From NCBI GenBank assembly GCA_028278145.1, contig JANQEV010000003.1, positions 1-47,276 of the forward strand: a DNA stretch of 47,276 bases, read 5' to 3'. The translations under genes and the position numbers were made by a program. Positions within the stretch are counted from its first letter, which is position 1; each line of letters starts with the position of its first letter. The notes below the pieces were generated by a model that worked only from the letters and a program-made list of their open reading frames with translations, was not told the DNA's origin and made no database searches. This DNA comes from Chromatiales bacterium (lineage in GTDB: Bacteria > Pseudomonadota > Gammaproteobacteria > Chromatiales > Chromatiaceae). This document shows, piece after piece, positions 33,385 through 42,438 of the stretch.

Positions 33385-34221
33385 TTATTTGTCAATGCGC
33401 TTGGCAATAGTAGCCAGGGCCTTCTGGTAGACACCAGCGCTGTTCCACTCTTGGATTGCTGGGTAATTGGTTTGGCCCTCCTGGTAGCCTTGACCGCGCA
33501 TCCAGCCAAAGGATGCTAGGAAGTTGGCTGTTGAAGCAAGTGCATCGGCTCGTGAGCGGATCAGATCACGGCGCCCATCGCCATCAAAGTCAACGGCAAA
33601 TTTCAGATAGTTGGAGGCCAGGAACTGGGTTTGGCCAATCTCGCCAGCCCAGGCGCCAATCATCTGGTCAGAATGCATATCACCGTTTTGCACTATCTTG
33701 AGTGCAGCCAGAAGTTCCCTAGTGAAGAATGATGAGCGGCGACAGTCGTAGGCCAGAGTAGCTAGAGAGCGGATAGAATTCATATTGCCGGTATAGCGAC
33801 CAAACGCAGACTCCATGCCCCAGATCGCCATAATAATGCCAGGGGGTACGCCATATTTTCTTTCAATCTGCTTTAACAGTTTGGCATTGGCTTTTTTAAG
33901 TTTACGGCCTTTTTTGACAATATAATTTGCTCCACGTTTTTTCATGAACTCATCAAATGTGAGTTTGAAACTTTTTTGGTTGCGATCAAGTCGTGTCACC
34001 CGACTGTTATAGGATATGCCATACAGGGCATCATCCAGTACCCGCTTGTCAATGCCTAGCTGCAGGGCCTCTTCCTTAAACGCCTGAAGCCATTTATTGA
34101 AGCCATTAGAGTTATTGCCACAGAGTTTACTGGATGTGTATGTCCTGGCCTCGACGCTTGCTGCAGGCATAATCAGGCTGATTATCATAGCCAGCACAAT
34201 TGGAGTGATCAGTTTTTGCAT
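33385..34221 (-). CDS. MltB-type lytic murein transglycosylase
   Basis: About 278 residues from ATG 34221 (MQKLITPIVLAMI), chosen over a TTG four codons upstream because GGAG lies 8 bases before it. Signal peptide about 1-25, no lipobox, so soluble periplasmic. SLT_2-family domain with the catalytic glutamate in AIWGMESAFGRYTG. The motifs AGEIGQTQFLASNYLKFAVDFDGDGRRDLIRS and ALASTANFLASFGW are typical of MltB. It cleaves the MurNAc-GlcNAc bond with 1,6-anhydro ring formation. Slightly shorter than E. coli MltB, lacking the lipoprotein N-terminus. Confidence 0.92.
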   Translation of the reverse strand: MQKLITPIVLAMIISLIMPAASVEARTYTSSKLCGNNSNGFNKWLQAFKEEALQLGIDKRVLDDALYGISYNSRVTRLDRNQKSFKLTFDEFMKKRGANYIVKKGRKLKKANAKLLKQIERKYGVPPGIIMAIWGMESAFGRYTGNMNSIRSLATLAYDCRRSSFFTRELLAALKIVQNGDMHSDQMIGAWAGEIGQTQFLASNYLKFAVDFDGDGRRDLIRSRADALASTANFLASFGWMRGQGYQEGQTNYPAIQEWNSAGVYQKALATIAKRIDK

Positions 34222-34366
34222 AAAATCTCCCAAGACAAACTCTCTGGCAATAGCTGTTAGTTGGTATGAGTGAAGGCTATTAAGTATAGCACCATCGCAG
34301 GTATCGAAATGACAACAGTAAAGTACGAAATATGAGAGATTGCCAGGCTACATCAGGACAGATGAA

Positions 34367-35500
34367 TTATGTGGAACCATTGTTATCTGGATGGTGTTCA
34401 CAGCATACCTGATTGCGTCCGTTGCGTTTGGCACTGTAGACGGCGTTGTCAGCCAATTTTATCAGATGCTCTCTGGTCTCTATCTCTGGTGTACGAGTTG
34501 AGACTCCCAGACTGATACTGCCATTCCAGAATCCTCCTCCCACATTTACCTTCATCTCTGAAACTGATTTACGTGCCAACTCGGCTACATGCAAGGCTCC
34601 ATTAATAGGTGTATTGTGGCAGATCACCATAAACTCATCCCCGCCCATACGACAGACAAGATCATCGGTTCTGAATGTATTCACCAATTGATTGGAGAGG
34701 GCTCGCAGTACTTCATCACCAGCATCATGGCCATGATTGTCATTTATCTCTTTGAAATCATCAGCGTCTATTATGATCAGGGACAGGGGGACGTCATTTG
34801 TGGTTGAAAACTGCCAGGCCTTGTCCAGGCTTTGCATGGCGTGGCGACGGTTAGGAAGCTTTGTCAACAGGTCGGTCAAGGCCATCTGTTCCAGATGCAG
34901 ATTGGCTTGAACCAACTCTTGGGTACGTTCCTCAACTTTCTGCTCTAGGGTCTGATTTAACGTGGTCAAAGCCCGATTACGTTCTGATACCTGTTGGAAC
35001 AGGCCATTCAGTGCAACCAGAAGTGGCTTGGCTGCACTGTCCTGTTGCATTTCTATGGTGTAGTAGGCATCTGCTGCACTCATACCATCATTGATGAAGC
35101 TGATCTGTTTGGCCATGGACTGGTCTATGCCCAATATATGGTAGGCCAGCCAATAGATGAGGAATTCCAACAGGGATGTTGCACTCTCTGGCTTGTCTGG
35201 GGATAGTTGAGAGTACATCGTGCTGATGTCATGAATAAATTTGTGATGCTCTTTGCAGTGTTGACTAATGTGGCGCTGGTCAATCATGGCCTGGTGCATC
35301 ATTCTTTCTTCATTATGGAAGTGATACTTGGCATAGTCAGCCAGCTCATTCAGGATACGGTCGATTCCTGCCTTGGGAACTGATTTTCCGCTTGAAATCA
35401 ATTCGCCAAAGCTATTGATCATGTCGACCAGTGTCTTATGTTGGTCGTCCACGCTTACCAGACCAGTTATAAAATGTTGATCCCAGACAAATGGTTTCAT
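34367..35500 (-). CDS. Bacteriohemerythrin-GGDEF diguanylate cyclase
   Basis: A 377-residue protein. The N-terminal bacteriohemerythrin domain (about 7-132) has the di-iron ligand pattern: H21 in DDQHKTL, H60/H62 with E64 in YHFHNEE, HCKEHH at 81-86, H121 and D126. A coiled-coil linker covers about 170-205. The GGDEF domain (about 210-365) has an intact G-G-D-E-F at 286-290 and an RxxD inhibitory site at 277-280. This predicts an active c-di-GMP synthase whose activity responds to O2 or redox state at the di-iron centre, subject to product inhibition. No membrane segment. Start by ATG. Confidence 0.94.
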   Translation of the reverse strand: MKPFVWDQHFITGLVSVDDQHKTLVDMINSFGELISSGKSVPKAGIDRILNELADYAKYHFHNEERMMHQAMIDQRHISQHCKEHHKFIHDISTMYSQLSPDKPESATSLLEFLIYWLAYHILGIDQSMAKQISFINDGMSAADAYYTIEMQQDSAAKPLLVALNGLFQQVSERNRALTTLNQTLEQKVEERTQELVQANLHLEQMALTDLLTKLPNRRHAMQSLDKAWQFSTTNDVPLSLIIIDADDFKEINDNHGHDAGDEVLRALSNQLVNTFRTDDLVCRMGGDEFMVICHNTPINGALHVAELARKSVSEMKVNVGGGFWNGSISLGVSTRTPEIETREHLIKLADNAVYSAKRNGRNQVCCEHHPDNNGST

Positions 35501-35596
35501 GTTCGCGCCTGTGAAAGTTCCCTGTTTCTAGTCAGTCACGGTTGTGCTGGCTCTTTCTTACTATTTTAGTAGGTAATTTGCAATATGTAGTTCAGG

Positions 35597-37216
35597 TCAA
35601 CCATCTGTTGGGACAACCCCTCCATACCTGACTCCTGTCAGCCAGGCCATATCCCGGTTGAAGGTGGTGAGGTCATGTAGATTGAAGTCGCGCAGATGAT
35701 GGTGGCCACAGGCCCGAGCCAGCACTACCATCAACTCGGTAGCTGCCTCAAGGAAACGCGCCAGGCGTTGCGCGGCCTCTTCTATCTGCAGGCGCCTCCT
35801 CAACTCATCCTTCTGGGTGGCAATACCTACTGGGCAGTTGTTGGTGTGACAGGCGCGCATACCAAGGCAGCCTATAGCCTGGAGGGCGGAGTTGGATAAG
35901 GCCACTCCATCTGCACCTAGTGCCATGGCCTTGGTAAAGTCGGCCGGGGTTCTCAGTCCACCAGTGGCAATGAGAGTCACCTGTTTCTGTCCGCAGTTAT
36001 CCAGATGGCGACGTGCCCGGGCAATGGCAGGAATGGTGGGAACAGAGATGTTGTCACGGAAGATAAGGGGTGCGGCTCCAGTGCCTCCACCCCGTCCATC
36101 CAGAATGATGTAGTCCACACCAACCTCAAGGGCAGCATCTATATCCTGTTCGATGTGTTGGGCGGACAGTTTGAAACCCACTGGGATGCCACCAGTCTGT
36201 TCGCGTACCTGTGAAGCAAAATCATGGAACTGACTGAGATCGTCCCACTCTGGAAAGCGGGCCGGGGAAACCGCATCCTGGCCTGGTTGTAGTCCGCGTA
36301 CCTGGGCTATCTTGTCTTTGACTTTACTGCCTGGAAGGTGACCGCCGGTGCCGGTCTTGGCGCCTTGGCCACCCTTAAAGTGGAAGGCCTGACACTGCTT
36401 GACTTTATCCCAACCAAAACCGAAACGGGCCGAGGCCAGTTCATAGAAGTAGCGACTGTTCGCGGCCTGTTCCTCAGGCAGCATGCCACCCTCACCAGAG
36501 CAGATGCCGGTACCAGCCAGTTCTGCTCCCCGGGCCATGGCTATCTTGGCCTCTTCTGACAGGGCGCCAAAACTCATGTCTGATACAAACAGTGGCAGTT
36601 TCAGGCTTAAGGGTTTTTTAGCATTAGGGCCTATCACCAGGTCTGTGCCTACTGCGGCAGAATCAAGCAGAGGCATCTTGGCCAGTTGTGCCACCACGAA
36701 CTGCAGATCATCCCATTTGGGCAGGGCATTGCGGCTTACGCCCATGGCACCCATCGGGCCATGGGATCCGGTTTTTTCCAGACCGCTACCGGCAAGTTGG
36801 CGTATCAGACTCACATATGGTTCATCTGGTGTTCCTACCGGATCCTGGTAGATACCCTGATAGGCAGAGCGGTTGTAGGGCTGCGGATGTGATTTCTCCC
36901 ATTCCAGGATTTCATCCTCATCCACCAGTACCTCACCATTTTCGACCCAGGTAGAAAACTTGGGCAGGGTTTCGCTATTGTTGTACTCACTGACACCGGT
37001 ATCAACCCGGTAATCCCAGTTATGCAGGCCGCAGATGATGTTGTTGCCATCCACAAAACCGTCCGACATCAGCGCGCCACGGTGGGCACAACGGCCATAC
37101 AGCACAGAGACACTGTCGTCATATCGGATAATAACCAGGTCAACACTGGAAACCAGGGCGTGGGTTGGTATGCGATCCTGTAATTGGTCCCACTTGGCAA
37201 TCACGATTTTATTCAT
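35597..37216 (-). CDS. Rieske-glutamate synthase domain fusion protein
   Basis: A 539-residue protein. The N-terminal Rieske [2Fe-2S] domain (about 1-100) has C43-x-H45 (CAHRGALMSDG) and C62-x-x-H65 (CGLHNWDY). From about 120 to the end is the FMN-binding glutamate-synthase-type barrel (GltB2): SDMSFGALSEEAKIAMARGAELAGT, GGQGAKTGTGGHLPG, DGRGGGTGAAPLI, with the [3Fe-4S] cysteines in CLGMRACHTNNCPVG. It lacks the glutaminase and GltD parts, so ammonia-dependent glutamate synthesis or a different FMN reaction is possible. The Rieske centre could feed electrons directly. Next gene on the same strand upstream is the CofD-like gene, 92 bp away. Confidence 0.9.
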   Translation of the reverse strand: MNKIVIAKWDQLQDRIPTHALVSSVDLVIIRYDDSVSVLYGRCAHRGALMSDGFVDGNNIICGLHNWDYRVDTGVSEYNNSETLPKFSTWVENGEVLVDEDEILEWEKSHPQPYNRSAYQGIYQDPVGTPDEPYVSLIRQLAGSGLEKTGSHGPMGAMGVSRNALPKWDDLQFVVAQLAKMPLLDSAAVGTDLVIGPNAKKPLSLKLPLFVSDMSFGALSEEAKIAMARGAELAGTGICSGEGGMLPEEQAANSRYFYELASARFGFGWDKVKQCQAFHFKGGQGAKTGTGGHLPGSKVKDKIAQVRGLQPGQDAVSPARFPEWDDLSQFHDFASQVREQTGGIPVGFKLSAQHIEQDIDAALEVGVDYIILDGRGGGTGAAPLIFRDNISVPTIPAIARARRHLDNCGQKQVTLIATGGLRTPADFTKAMALGADGVALSNSALQAIGCLGMRACHTNNCPVGIATQKDELRRRLQIEEAAQRLARFLEAATELMVVLARACGHHHLRDFNLHDLTTFNRDMAWLTGVRYGGVVPTDG

Positions 37217-37308
37217 ATTGTTCTTCCATAAAACTGCAGGTTGTCGGTAAATTGCTAGTCTGTATTTACAGCATAGTATGGATATAGATGCCAGGTTTGC
37301 AGCTTTGC

Positions 37309-38493
37309 TCAGGCAAGTGAGAGCAGGGCGCCTACCAGGAGATCAGGGTCGTAATAGGGTGCACTATGCTGGGTGATGAGCGTGGTGTCGATGAGTTGTA
37401 TGCCGAGTTCATCCATGAGGGCCTGAGATACTGTGGAGGGGTAGTTTCCATTACGGCTATCAATAAGTACGTAATTGAGCAGTTTACTGTTGGAGCAATC
37501 CATGCCTGCATCCTGCTTCAGATGCTGCAGCAAGGTCTCGATGGAGTTGTCTATGGAAATGCCGAACTGCTCCGGATCATGTCCCAAACAGGGAATAAAC
37601 ACCTTCGGTACCTGGTTGCCAGCGATGGCGCGACCCACACCCTGTGGTAGCAGATTGGCAATCAGGCTGGAGTAGAAGCTGCCTGGAGGGAAACAGATAA
37701 GATCCGCCTGCTCTATCAGCTTGCGGTTTTTTTTACTTATCTTTGGATGTGCTGGAATCAGTTGGTTGGCATTACTGGAGAGGCTGATTTTTTTTATCGG
37801 AGACTGTATTTGTGCCACCTCTTTGCCGGTCAAGCGGTGCTGACCAAACACCTGGCTCCCATCTTCCAGTTCTGCCACCAGGTGCAGATCCTCACTGATG
37901 GTGGTTCTAACTATCCCTTTTGCTGCTACCAGTTTGGAAAATAGAAAGGTAACCTGTTCCAGTTCCCGGTTGTTATTCAGATAGCCACCAGCCAGGACCA
38001 GATTTCCGATACTGGCTCCGCGCAGATCAAAACTCTTGGGCATAGATGTATGGAAGTGTTCCAGCTGGGTGCAGATCAGGTGCCGCATGGGATCTGGTAT
38101 GGATTCAACTAAGGGGTTGCTGCCATTAATCATAGAGGTGAGTTCATCCATTAGCTCACCATTATGTCTATCTGTCGGTAGACGATATGTAAACAGCCTG
38201 TATACCTGTGGATGACCGTTTATGTTCTCATCGGCAAGACTGACCAGGCGGCTGCGCAAATCTCCCACTGATGGCATGGAGAAGGCTTGGCGTAGCTCAG
38301 CTGAGCTGCCACCAGAGTCGAAGGGAGTAACCATATGGATGGAGTTGTGGCTGTATTGTTTCAGGGTGCGACTGATCTCCCTGAGAGCAGATCCACCGCT
38401 GAAAAATAGTATAGAAGGCCCCAATTCCGGTGTCTTACGACAGTTTTCCAGAAACACCGGGTTGAGCAGTTCTGCTGTGTGGTTAGTTATCAT
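37309..38493 (-). CDS. YvcK/CofD-like protein
   Basis: A 394-residue protein of the CofD/YvcK superfamily: ILFFSGGSALREISRTLKQYSHNSIHMVTPFDSGGSSAELRQAF at residues about 28-72 gives the nucleotide/phospho-sugar-binding start. MPSVGDLRSRLVSL, AGGYLNNNRELEQVTFLFSKL and DLICFPPGSFYSSLIANLLP complete the fold. YvcK proteins bind UDP-sugars and influence carbon/cell-wall metabolism, while CofD makes cofactor F420; I see no other F420 gene, so a YvcK-like or related role is more likely. Same strand as the Rieske-GltS gene. Confidence 0.85.
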   Translation of the reverse strand: MITNHTAELLNPVFLENCRKTPELGPSILFFSGGSALREISRTLKQYSHNSIHMVTPFDSGGSSAELRQAFSMPSVGDLRSRLVSLADENINGHPQVYRLFTYRLPTDRHNGELMDELTSMINGSNPLVESIPDPMRHLICTQLEHFHTSMPKSFDLRGASIGNLVLAGGYLNNNRELEQVTFLFSKLVAAKGIVRTTISEDLHLVAELEDGSQVFGQHRLTGKEVAQIQSPIKKISLSSNANQLIPAHPKISKKNRKLIEQADLICFPPGSFYSSLIANLLPQGVGRAIAGNQVPKVFIPCLGHDPEQFGISIDNSIETLLQHLKQDAGMDCSNSKLLNYVLIDSRNGNYPSTVSQALMDELGIQLIDTTLITQHSAPYYDPDLLVGALLSLA

Positions 38494-38588
38494 CTTGCTG
38501 GTTCATGCCACAGACATTCGTGTGGTCTGTTCTTGTCTATATTATTATTCCATTACTACCCTATGGTAAAGAGCGGTGTGAGAAGCAA

Positions 38589-38910
38589 GGGAGCCTCTGA
38601 TTAATTCCATCCTTAGGTTCGCAAAGACAATACATCCATGTATTTGCTCCTCCATGATGGCCGAGAGGCTGTCTTTGCGTCTTGAGATGCAAGGCGGCTT
38701 GTACAACTAATGGCCTTAGTCCTGAGTAAGCAAGCCAACATAGCAGATCTGGCGCAAAGGCGCGTCCCGAAAGGGTTTGCGCCAAATGGCGCGCTCGCTG
38801 TGTTGTGGCGCTTGCCGTATAGCTATGGCATGCGGCCTGCGCACTACGCCTTGCGATCATCGCCATTTGGACACAAACTCGGCTTATCAGCGAATTAATT
38901 AGAGGCTCCC
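38589..38910. mobile_element. 322-bp MITE-like element with 19-bp terminal inverted repeats
   Basis: The ends GGGAGCCTCTGATTAATTC (38589-38607) and GAATTAATTAGAGGCTCCC (38892-38910) are inverted repeats with one mismatch. Inside are a perfect 10-bp inverted pair CGCAAAGACA/TGTCTTTGCG (38620-38629, 38670-38679) and a GGCGCAAA...TTTGCGCC hairpin near 38750-38785. No reading frame has transposase character. This fits a non-autonomous miniature inverted-repeat element. Target duplication is unclear (at most AA). It fills the gap between the divergent CofD-like gene and sixA. The rest of the 420-bp gap shows nothing else. Confidence 0.8.
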
Positions 38911-38913
38911 AAG

Positions 38914-39423
38914 ATGAAATGTGAATTAATGTTGTTGCGCCATGGAAAGTCAGATTGGTCCACCTCTGATGGTGATTTTGAGCGGCCTCTGAATAAGCGT
39001 GGTAAGCGTAGTGCCAAGCTGGTGGGTGCCTGGCTTGCGGAGCAGGGTATGGAACCTGAATTGATTATTACCTCTCCAGCGAAACGGGCCCGCAGTACTG
39101 CACGTAGGGCGGCACTTAACATGAATCTTGGGCAGGATGCGATTATCAGGGATGAGCGTATCTATGCTGCTGATGTGAGCGATCTGTTACAGGTTATCAG
39201 GGAGTGCCCGGCCTCTGTGGGAAGGATTATGTTGGTGGGGCATAACCCAGGGTTTGAAGACCTGGTGGAGTATCTGGCTGATAACACTGTGGAGATTCCA
39301 GAGGATGGCAAACTTATGCCAACAGCGACTCTGGCACAACTGACCATGATTGGAGACTGGAGTGACGCAGGCGCCGGCTCTGCGCACCTGGAGGCCATAA
39401 CCAGGCCCTCCGCGATGCAGTAG
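38914..39423 (+). CDS. sixA: Phosphohistidine phosphatase SixA
   Basis: A 169-residue histidine-phosphatase-superfamily protein with the R9-H10-G11 catalytic motif (LLRHGKSDW), DFERPLNKRGKRSA, ITSPAKRARSTA and the second catalytic histidine in LVGHNPGFEDL. SixA removes phosphate from histidine phosphotransfer proteins such as ArcB or NPr. The ATG begins 3 bases after the end of the mobile element, and its only ribosome site (AGAGG, 38901-38905, 8 bases upstream) lies inside the element's terminal repeat. Confidence 0.93.
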   Translation: MKCELMLLRHGKSDWSTSDGDFERPLNKRGKRSAKLVGAWLAEQGMEPELIITSPAKRARSTARRAALNMNLGQDAIIRDERIYAADVSDLLQVIRECPASVGRIMLVGHNPGFEDLVEYLADNTVEIPEDGKLMPTATLAQLTMIGDWSDAGAGSAHLEAITRPSAMQ

Positions 39424-39439
39424 TCGGAGTGGCCAGGGT

Positions 39440-39459
39440 AGAGCTGTTACTTCAGCTCT
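39440..39459. terminator. Hairpin between convergent sixA and anti-sigma gene
   Basis: AGAGCTG-TTACTT-CAGCTCT, a perfect 7-bp stem, overlaps the anti-sigma stop codon and lies 17 bases after sixA. Only short T-runs flank it, so termination would be weak on either strand. Confidence 0.4.
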
Positions 39460-40280
39460 TCCACTGGCAGGGGTTTGTGGAACCTGGTTTGGAACTCCTG
39501 CAGCAGGCAGCGGACTGCAATTCTGTCACCCTGTAGCATGGCTGTTTTATAAAACTGTTGCCACTCCGTAACCGAGTCACTGCCTGGCATAACAATGTCA
39601 GCACAAAGATCCTGTTTTTTCTTCCTGGCCGGTGCCCGCAGCATAGTTTCTGGTACCGCCTGTAGATCAAATCTCTTACGCTGCTTCTGCTGTTTCAGCT
39701 CCTGTTCAATCCGATTATCAATGCTTGGCGCTGACTGCGTACGGCTACTACCAAATGACTGTATCTTGCCAGCATCAGGTGCCACTGCCTCAGCCGGTGC
39801 GGCGGGGCTGCGATATATCTCTACTGCAGGTGCCGGCTCCAGCTTGGGCTTGGACTTTTTGAGTGGAGCAATATCCATCATATCCGGCGCAATGGTTGAT
39901 GGCCTGGTTTGGGTTGGGGCCCCGGGCGGAACAGGCGACTTTGCATTATCTTTCTCATCTACTGGAGATGCGGCTTTCTCTTGCAGCTCTTTTTCCTCTG
40001 TGGGAGCCATCACCCTTCCTTCTGTCTTGCTAGGAACCGGGCTCATTACAGACTCTTCCAATGGCTGCTGCTCCAGTACCTTCAGTACCAGGCTGAGGCT
40101 CAATACCAGGACCGCAGCGGTGGCCAGAGATGGCCAGATAAAGCGTTGTTTGCGTTTGGGAACTGCCTCCCGAGCTGCCTGGATAATCTGACGGTCAAGA
40201 TCTGCAGATGGTTCGGCCTGGTTTCCTTGCTTATAAAGTCTGGAGATGCGCTCGTCGTGCAGGTCGTGGTTATCAGTCAT
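39447..40280 (-). CDS. Putative membrane anti-sigma factor
   Basis: A 277-residue protein: cytoplasmic N-terminus (residues 1-44, DERISRLYKQGNQAEPSADLDRQIIQAAREAVPKRK), one membrane helix (about 48-66, WPSLATAAVLVLSLSLVLKVL) and a long Pro/Ala/Lys-rich periplasmic region. A small C-terminal segment with two Cys follows (DLCADIVMPGSDSVTEWQQFYKTAMLQGDRIAVRCLLQEF). The N-terminus lacks the HxxxCxxC zinc motif of ZAS anti-sigma factors. The assignment rests on its 8-base overlap with an ECF sigma gene and single-helix topology. The C-terminal part may sense an envelope signal. Confidence 0.75.
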   Translation of the reverse strand: MTDNHDLHDERISRLYKQGNQAEPSADLDRQIIQAAREAVPKRKQRFIWPSLATAAVLVLSLSLVLKVLEQQPLEESVMSPVPSKTEGRVMAPTEEKELQEKAASPVDEKDNAKSPVPPGAPTQTRPSTIAPDMMDIAPLKKSKPKLEPAPAVEIYRSPAAPAEAVAPDAGKIQSFGSSRTQSAPSIDNRIEQELKQQKQRKRFDLQAVPETMLRAPARKKKQDLCADIVMPGSDSVTEWQQFYKTAMLQGDRIAVRCLLQEFQTRFHKPLPVEELK

Positions 40281-40818
40281 CGCACCCCTCCAGTCCGTCT
40301 CTTAATCTACGCAGGGCGTAACGCAGGCGGCTTTTGACGGTTTCGTATCCGGTTCCAGTGACTTCTGCAATCTGCTCCAGAGTGAGACCGGCCTCTTCCT
40401 TGAGGAGGAAGGCGCTGCGTTGGGATTCGCTCAGGCCAGCCAGGAGCTGGAACAGCCGCTCCACACATTCACGTATCAGCATGATGGCATCCGGCCATGG
40501 CCGGTCCAGGGGGATGACTGACTCGTCTTCAATCTGGGTATGATTTTCCCGCCCGGCACGCCAGTAGTCGATAATTCGGTTATGGGCAATACGATAGAGC
40601 CAGGGTTGAAATCTGGTACCGGGTTGCCACTGCTCACGGGCACGGATGATCCGCATCCAGATATCCTGATACAGCTCTTCGGCCACGGCATGGTTACGGC
40701 ACTGGCGCTCCACATAGCGGAACAGAGGCCCACGGTGTCTGGCATACAGGGAGTCAAAGGCCTCAGTATCACCAGTACGATACCTGGTCATAAGCTGTTC
40801 GTCCGAGATGTCACTCAT
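40273..40818 (-). CDS. ECF RNA polymerase sigma factor
   Basis: About 181 residues from ATG 40818 (MSDISDEQLMTRYRTGD); an ATG 12 codons upstream is possible. The sigma region 2 has LYQDIWMRIIRAREQWQPGTRFQPWLYRIAHNRIIDYWR. Region 4 has LSESQRSAFLLKEEAGLTLEQIAEVTGTGYETVKSRLRYALRRLRDGL. It directs transcription of an unknown stress or envelope regulon. Overlaps the following anti-sigma gene by 8 bases. A GCCCGCT-N11-AGCGGGC hairpin lies upstream at 40889-40913. Confidence 0.93.
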   Translation of the reverse strand: MSDISDEQLMTRYRTGDTEAFDSLYARHRGPLFRYVERQCRNHAVAEELYQDIWMRIIRAREQWQPGTRFQPWLYRIAHNRIIDYWRAGRENHTQIEDESVIPLDRPWPDAIMLIRECVERLFQLLAGLSESQRSAFLLKEEAGLTLEQIAEVTGTGYETVKSRLRYALRRLRDGLEGCDD

Positions 40819-41125
40819 GCTTCTGGCCGCGGTTGTTAATAGATTGAGATACATCAGGTTAACGCCTGGGTTTCACCTTGTCGATATTGCCCGCTACAGA
40901 GCATAGAGCGGGCCATATCTACTGTAACGAACGATCCCGGGTGATAGGGTTAAATATGCTTGCTCGAGGCCTGATGCTCCTTGATTCCCTTGGGAGCGCT
41001 CTATATCATGCGCCTAGATCTCTATATTCAGTCCCTGACGTCGATCAGGTTTCTGGATTTCCCGCACTATCAGGCAGTTATACGACGGCTAATTTTCCCA
41101 AACGATTCATCTGGATACTCAATTG
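40819..41125. other. Intergenic between divergent sigma factor and trhP
   Basis: 307 bp. It contains a 7-bp-stem hairpin (GCCCGCT-N11-AGCGGGC, 40889-40913) and a shorter CCTGA-N6-TCAGG dyad near 41034-41049. An 82-codon frame here (40878-41126) has no ribosome site and no protein character. No promoter could be assigned. Confidence 0.4.
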
Positions 41126-42427
41126 ATGCAAACACCTGAACTGTTATCCCCGGCTGGGACTATCAAGAATATGCGGTATGCCTTCGCCTATGGGGCAGAT
41201 GCGGTGTATGCAGGGATGCCCCGCTATAGTCTGCGGGTGCGTAACAATGACTTCATGGGTGAGAATCTGCGCCTGGGAATAGATGAGGCCCATGCCCTGG
41301 GAAAGAAGTTTTTCCTCACCTGTAACCTGATGCCCCATGGTGCCAAGCTTAAGACCTTCATGCGGGATATGGAGCCGGTGGTGGCCCTGGGTCCTGACGC
41401 CCTGATCCTGTCGGATCCGGGACTTATTATGCTGGCGCGGGAACGATGGCCGGATATGCCGCTGCACCTTTCAGTGCAGGCCAATACGGTAAATGCAGCC
41501 AGCGTGAAGTTCTGGCAACAGATTGGCCTCAGTCGCATTATCCTGTCCCGGGAGCTGTCCTTGGATGAGATCGCAGAGATTCGCCAGGAATGCCCGGATA
41601 TGGAGCTGGAGGTGTTTATCCACGGCGCCTTGTGTATCGCCTACTCGGGGCGTTGTCTGTTATCGGGCTACTTCAATCACCGTGATGCCAACCAGGGTTC
41701 CTGTACTAATTCCTGCCGTTGGGAGTACAAACTTGAGTCGGGTGAAGGTGAGAATTTTCTAGCCGGGATGTCTCAATCCGGCCAGGAACGCCATCCGGAG
41801 GCAGATAAGGTATATCTGCTGGAAGAGCGGGAGCGACCAGGTGAGTTGATGCCTATCTTCGAGGATGAGAATGGCACCTATATTATGAACTCCCGCGACC
41901 TGCGGGCGGTGGAACATGTAACGCGCCTGACCGAGATCGGTGTGGATAGCTTCAAGATTGAGGGTCGTACTAAATCGCACTACTATACGGCCCGCACCAC
42001 CCAGACCTATCGCCAGGCCATAGATGATGCGGTAGCAGGACGGCCGTTTGAGCCCAAGCTGATGATGGACCTGGAGGGTCTGGCGAATCGTGGTTATACC
42101 GATGGCTTTTATCAACGCCACCCAAGCCAGGAGTTGCAGAACTATCGTCAGAACAGCTCTGAAAGCTCCCGTGAGATCTTCGTGGGCGAAGTGCTGGAGC
42201 AAAATGCCGATACTGGTGTTGCACTGATAGATGTAAAGAACAAGTTTGCCACTGGCGATGAGCTGCACTTGCTTACTCCCGCAGGAAACAACAGTTTCCG
42301 GCTGGAGCAGATGGAGGATACCAAGGGTAACAGCATGCAGGAGGTGCCGGGTGGTGGTTATCAGGTGCGGATAAAACTGCCATCTACCAGTAGTGACATG
42401 GGTCTGATAACCAGGACTTTGGCTTAA
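41126..42427 (+). CDS. trhP: tRNA uridine-34 hydroxylase TrhP (peptidase U32 family)
   Basis: About 433 residues from ATG 41126 (MQTPELLSPAGTIKNM). Typical YegQ/TrhP features: YAFAYGADAVYAGMPRYSLRVRNNDF, the U32 signature with its cysteine-containing ELEVFIHGALCIAYSGRCLLSGYFN ... GSCTNSCRWEY, and DSFKIEGRTKSHYYT. The C-terminal barrel runs from about residue 340. TrhP catalyses prephenate-dependent hydroxylation of U34 in tRNA and needs an Fe-S cluster. Length matches the E. coli protein closely. Confidence 0.93.
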   Translation: MQTPELLSPAGTIKNMRYAFAYGADAVYAGMPRYSLRVRNNDFMGENLRLGIDEAHALGKKFFLTCNLMPHGAKLKTFMRDMEPVVALGPDALILSDPGLIMLARERWPDMPLHLSVQANTVNAASVKFWQQIGLSRIILSRELSLDEIAEIRQECPDMELEVFIHGALCIAYSGRCLLSGYFNHRDANQGSCTNSCRWEYKLESGEGENFLAGMSQSGQERHPEADKVYLLEERERPGELMPIFEDENGTYIMNSRDLRAVEHVTRLTEIGVDSFKIEGRTKSHYYTARTTQTYRQAIDDAVAGRPFEPKLMMDLEGLANRGYTDGFYQRHPSQELQNYRQNSSESSREIFVGEVLEQNADTGVALIDVKNKFATGDELHLLTPAGNNSFRLEQMEDTKGNSMQEVPGGGYQVRIKLPSTSSDMGLITRTLA

Positions 42428-42438
42428 GTAGAATATTA

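Noticed and set aside
38589..38910. Insertion sequence with transposase
   Set aside because: 322 bp is too short, and no frame inside resembles a transposase; only the inverted ends support mobility.
40878..41126. 82-codon plus-strand frame before trhP
   Set aside because: No ribosome site and composition unlike a protein; covers the intergenic hairpin.
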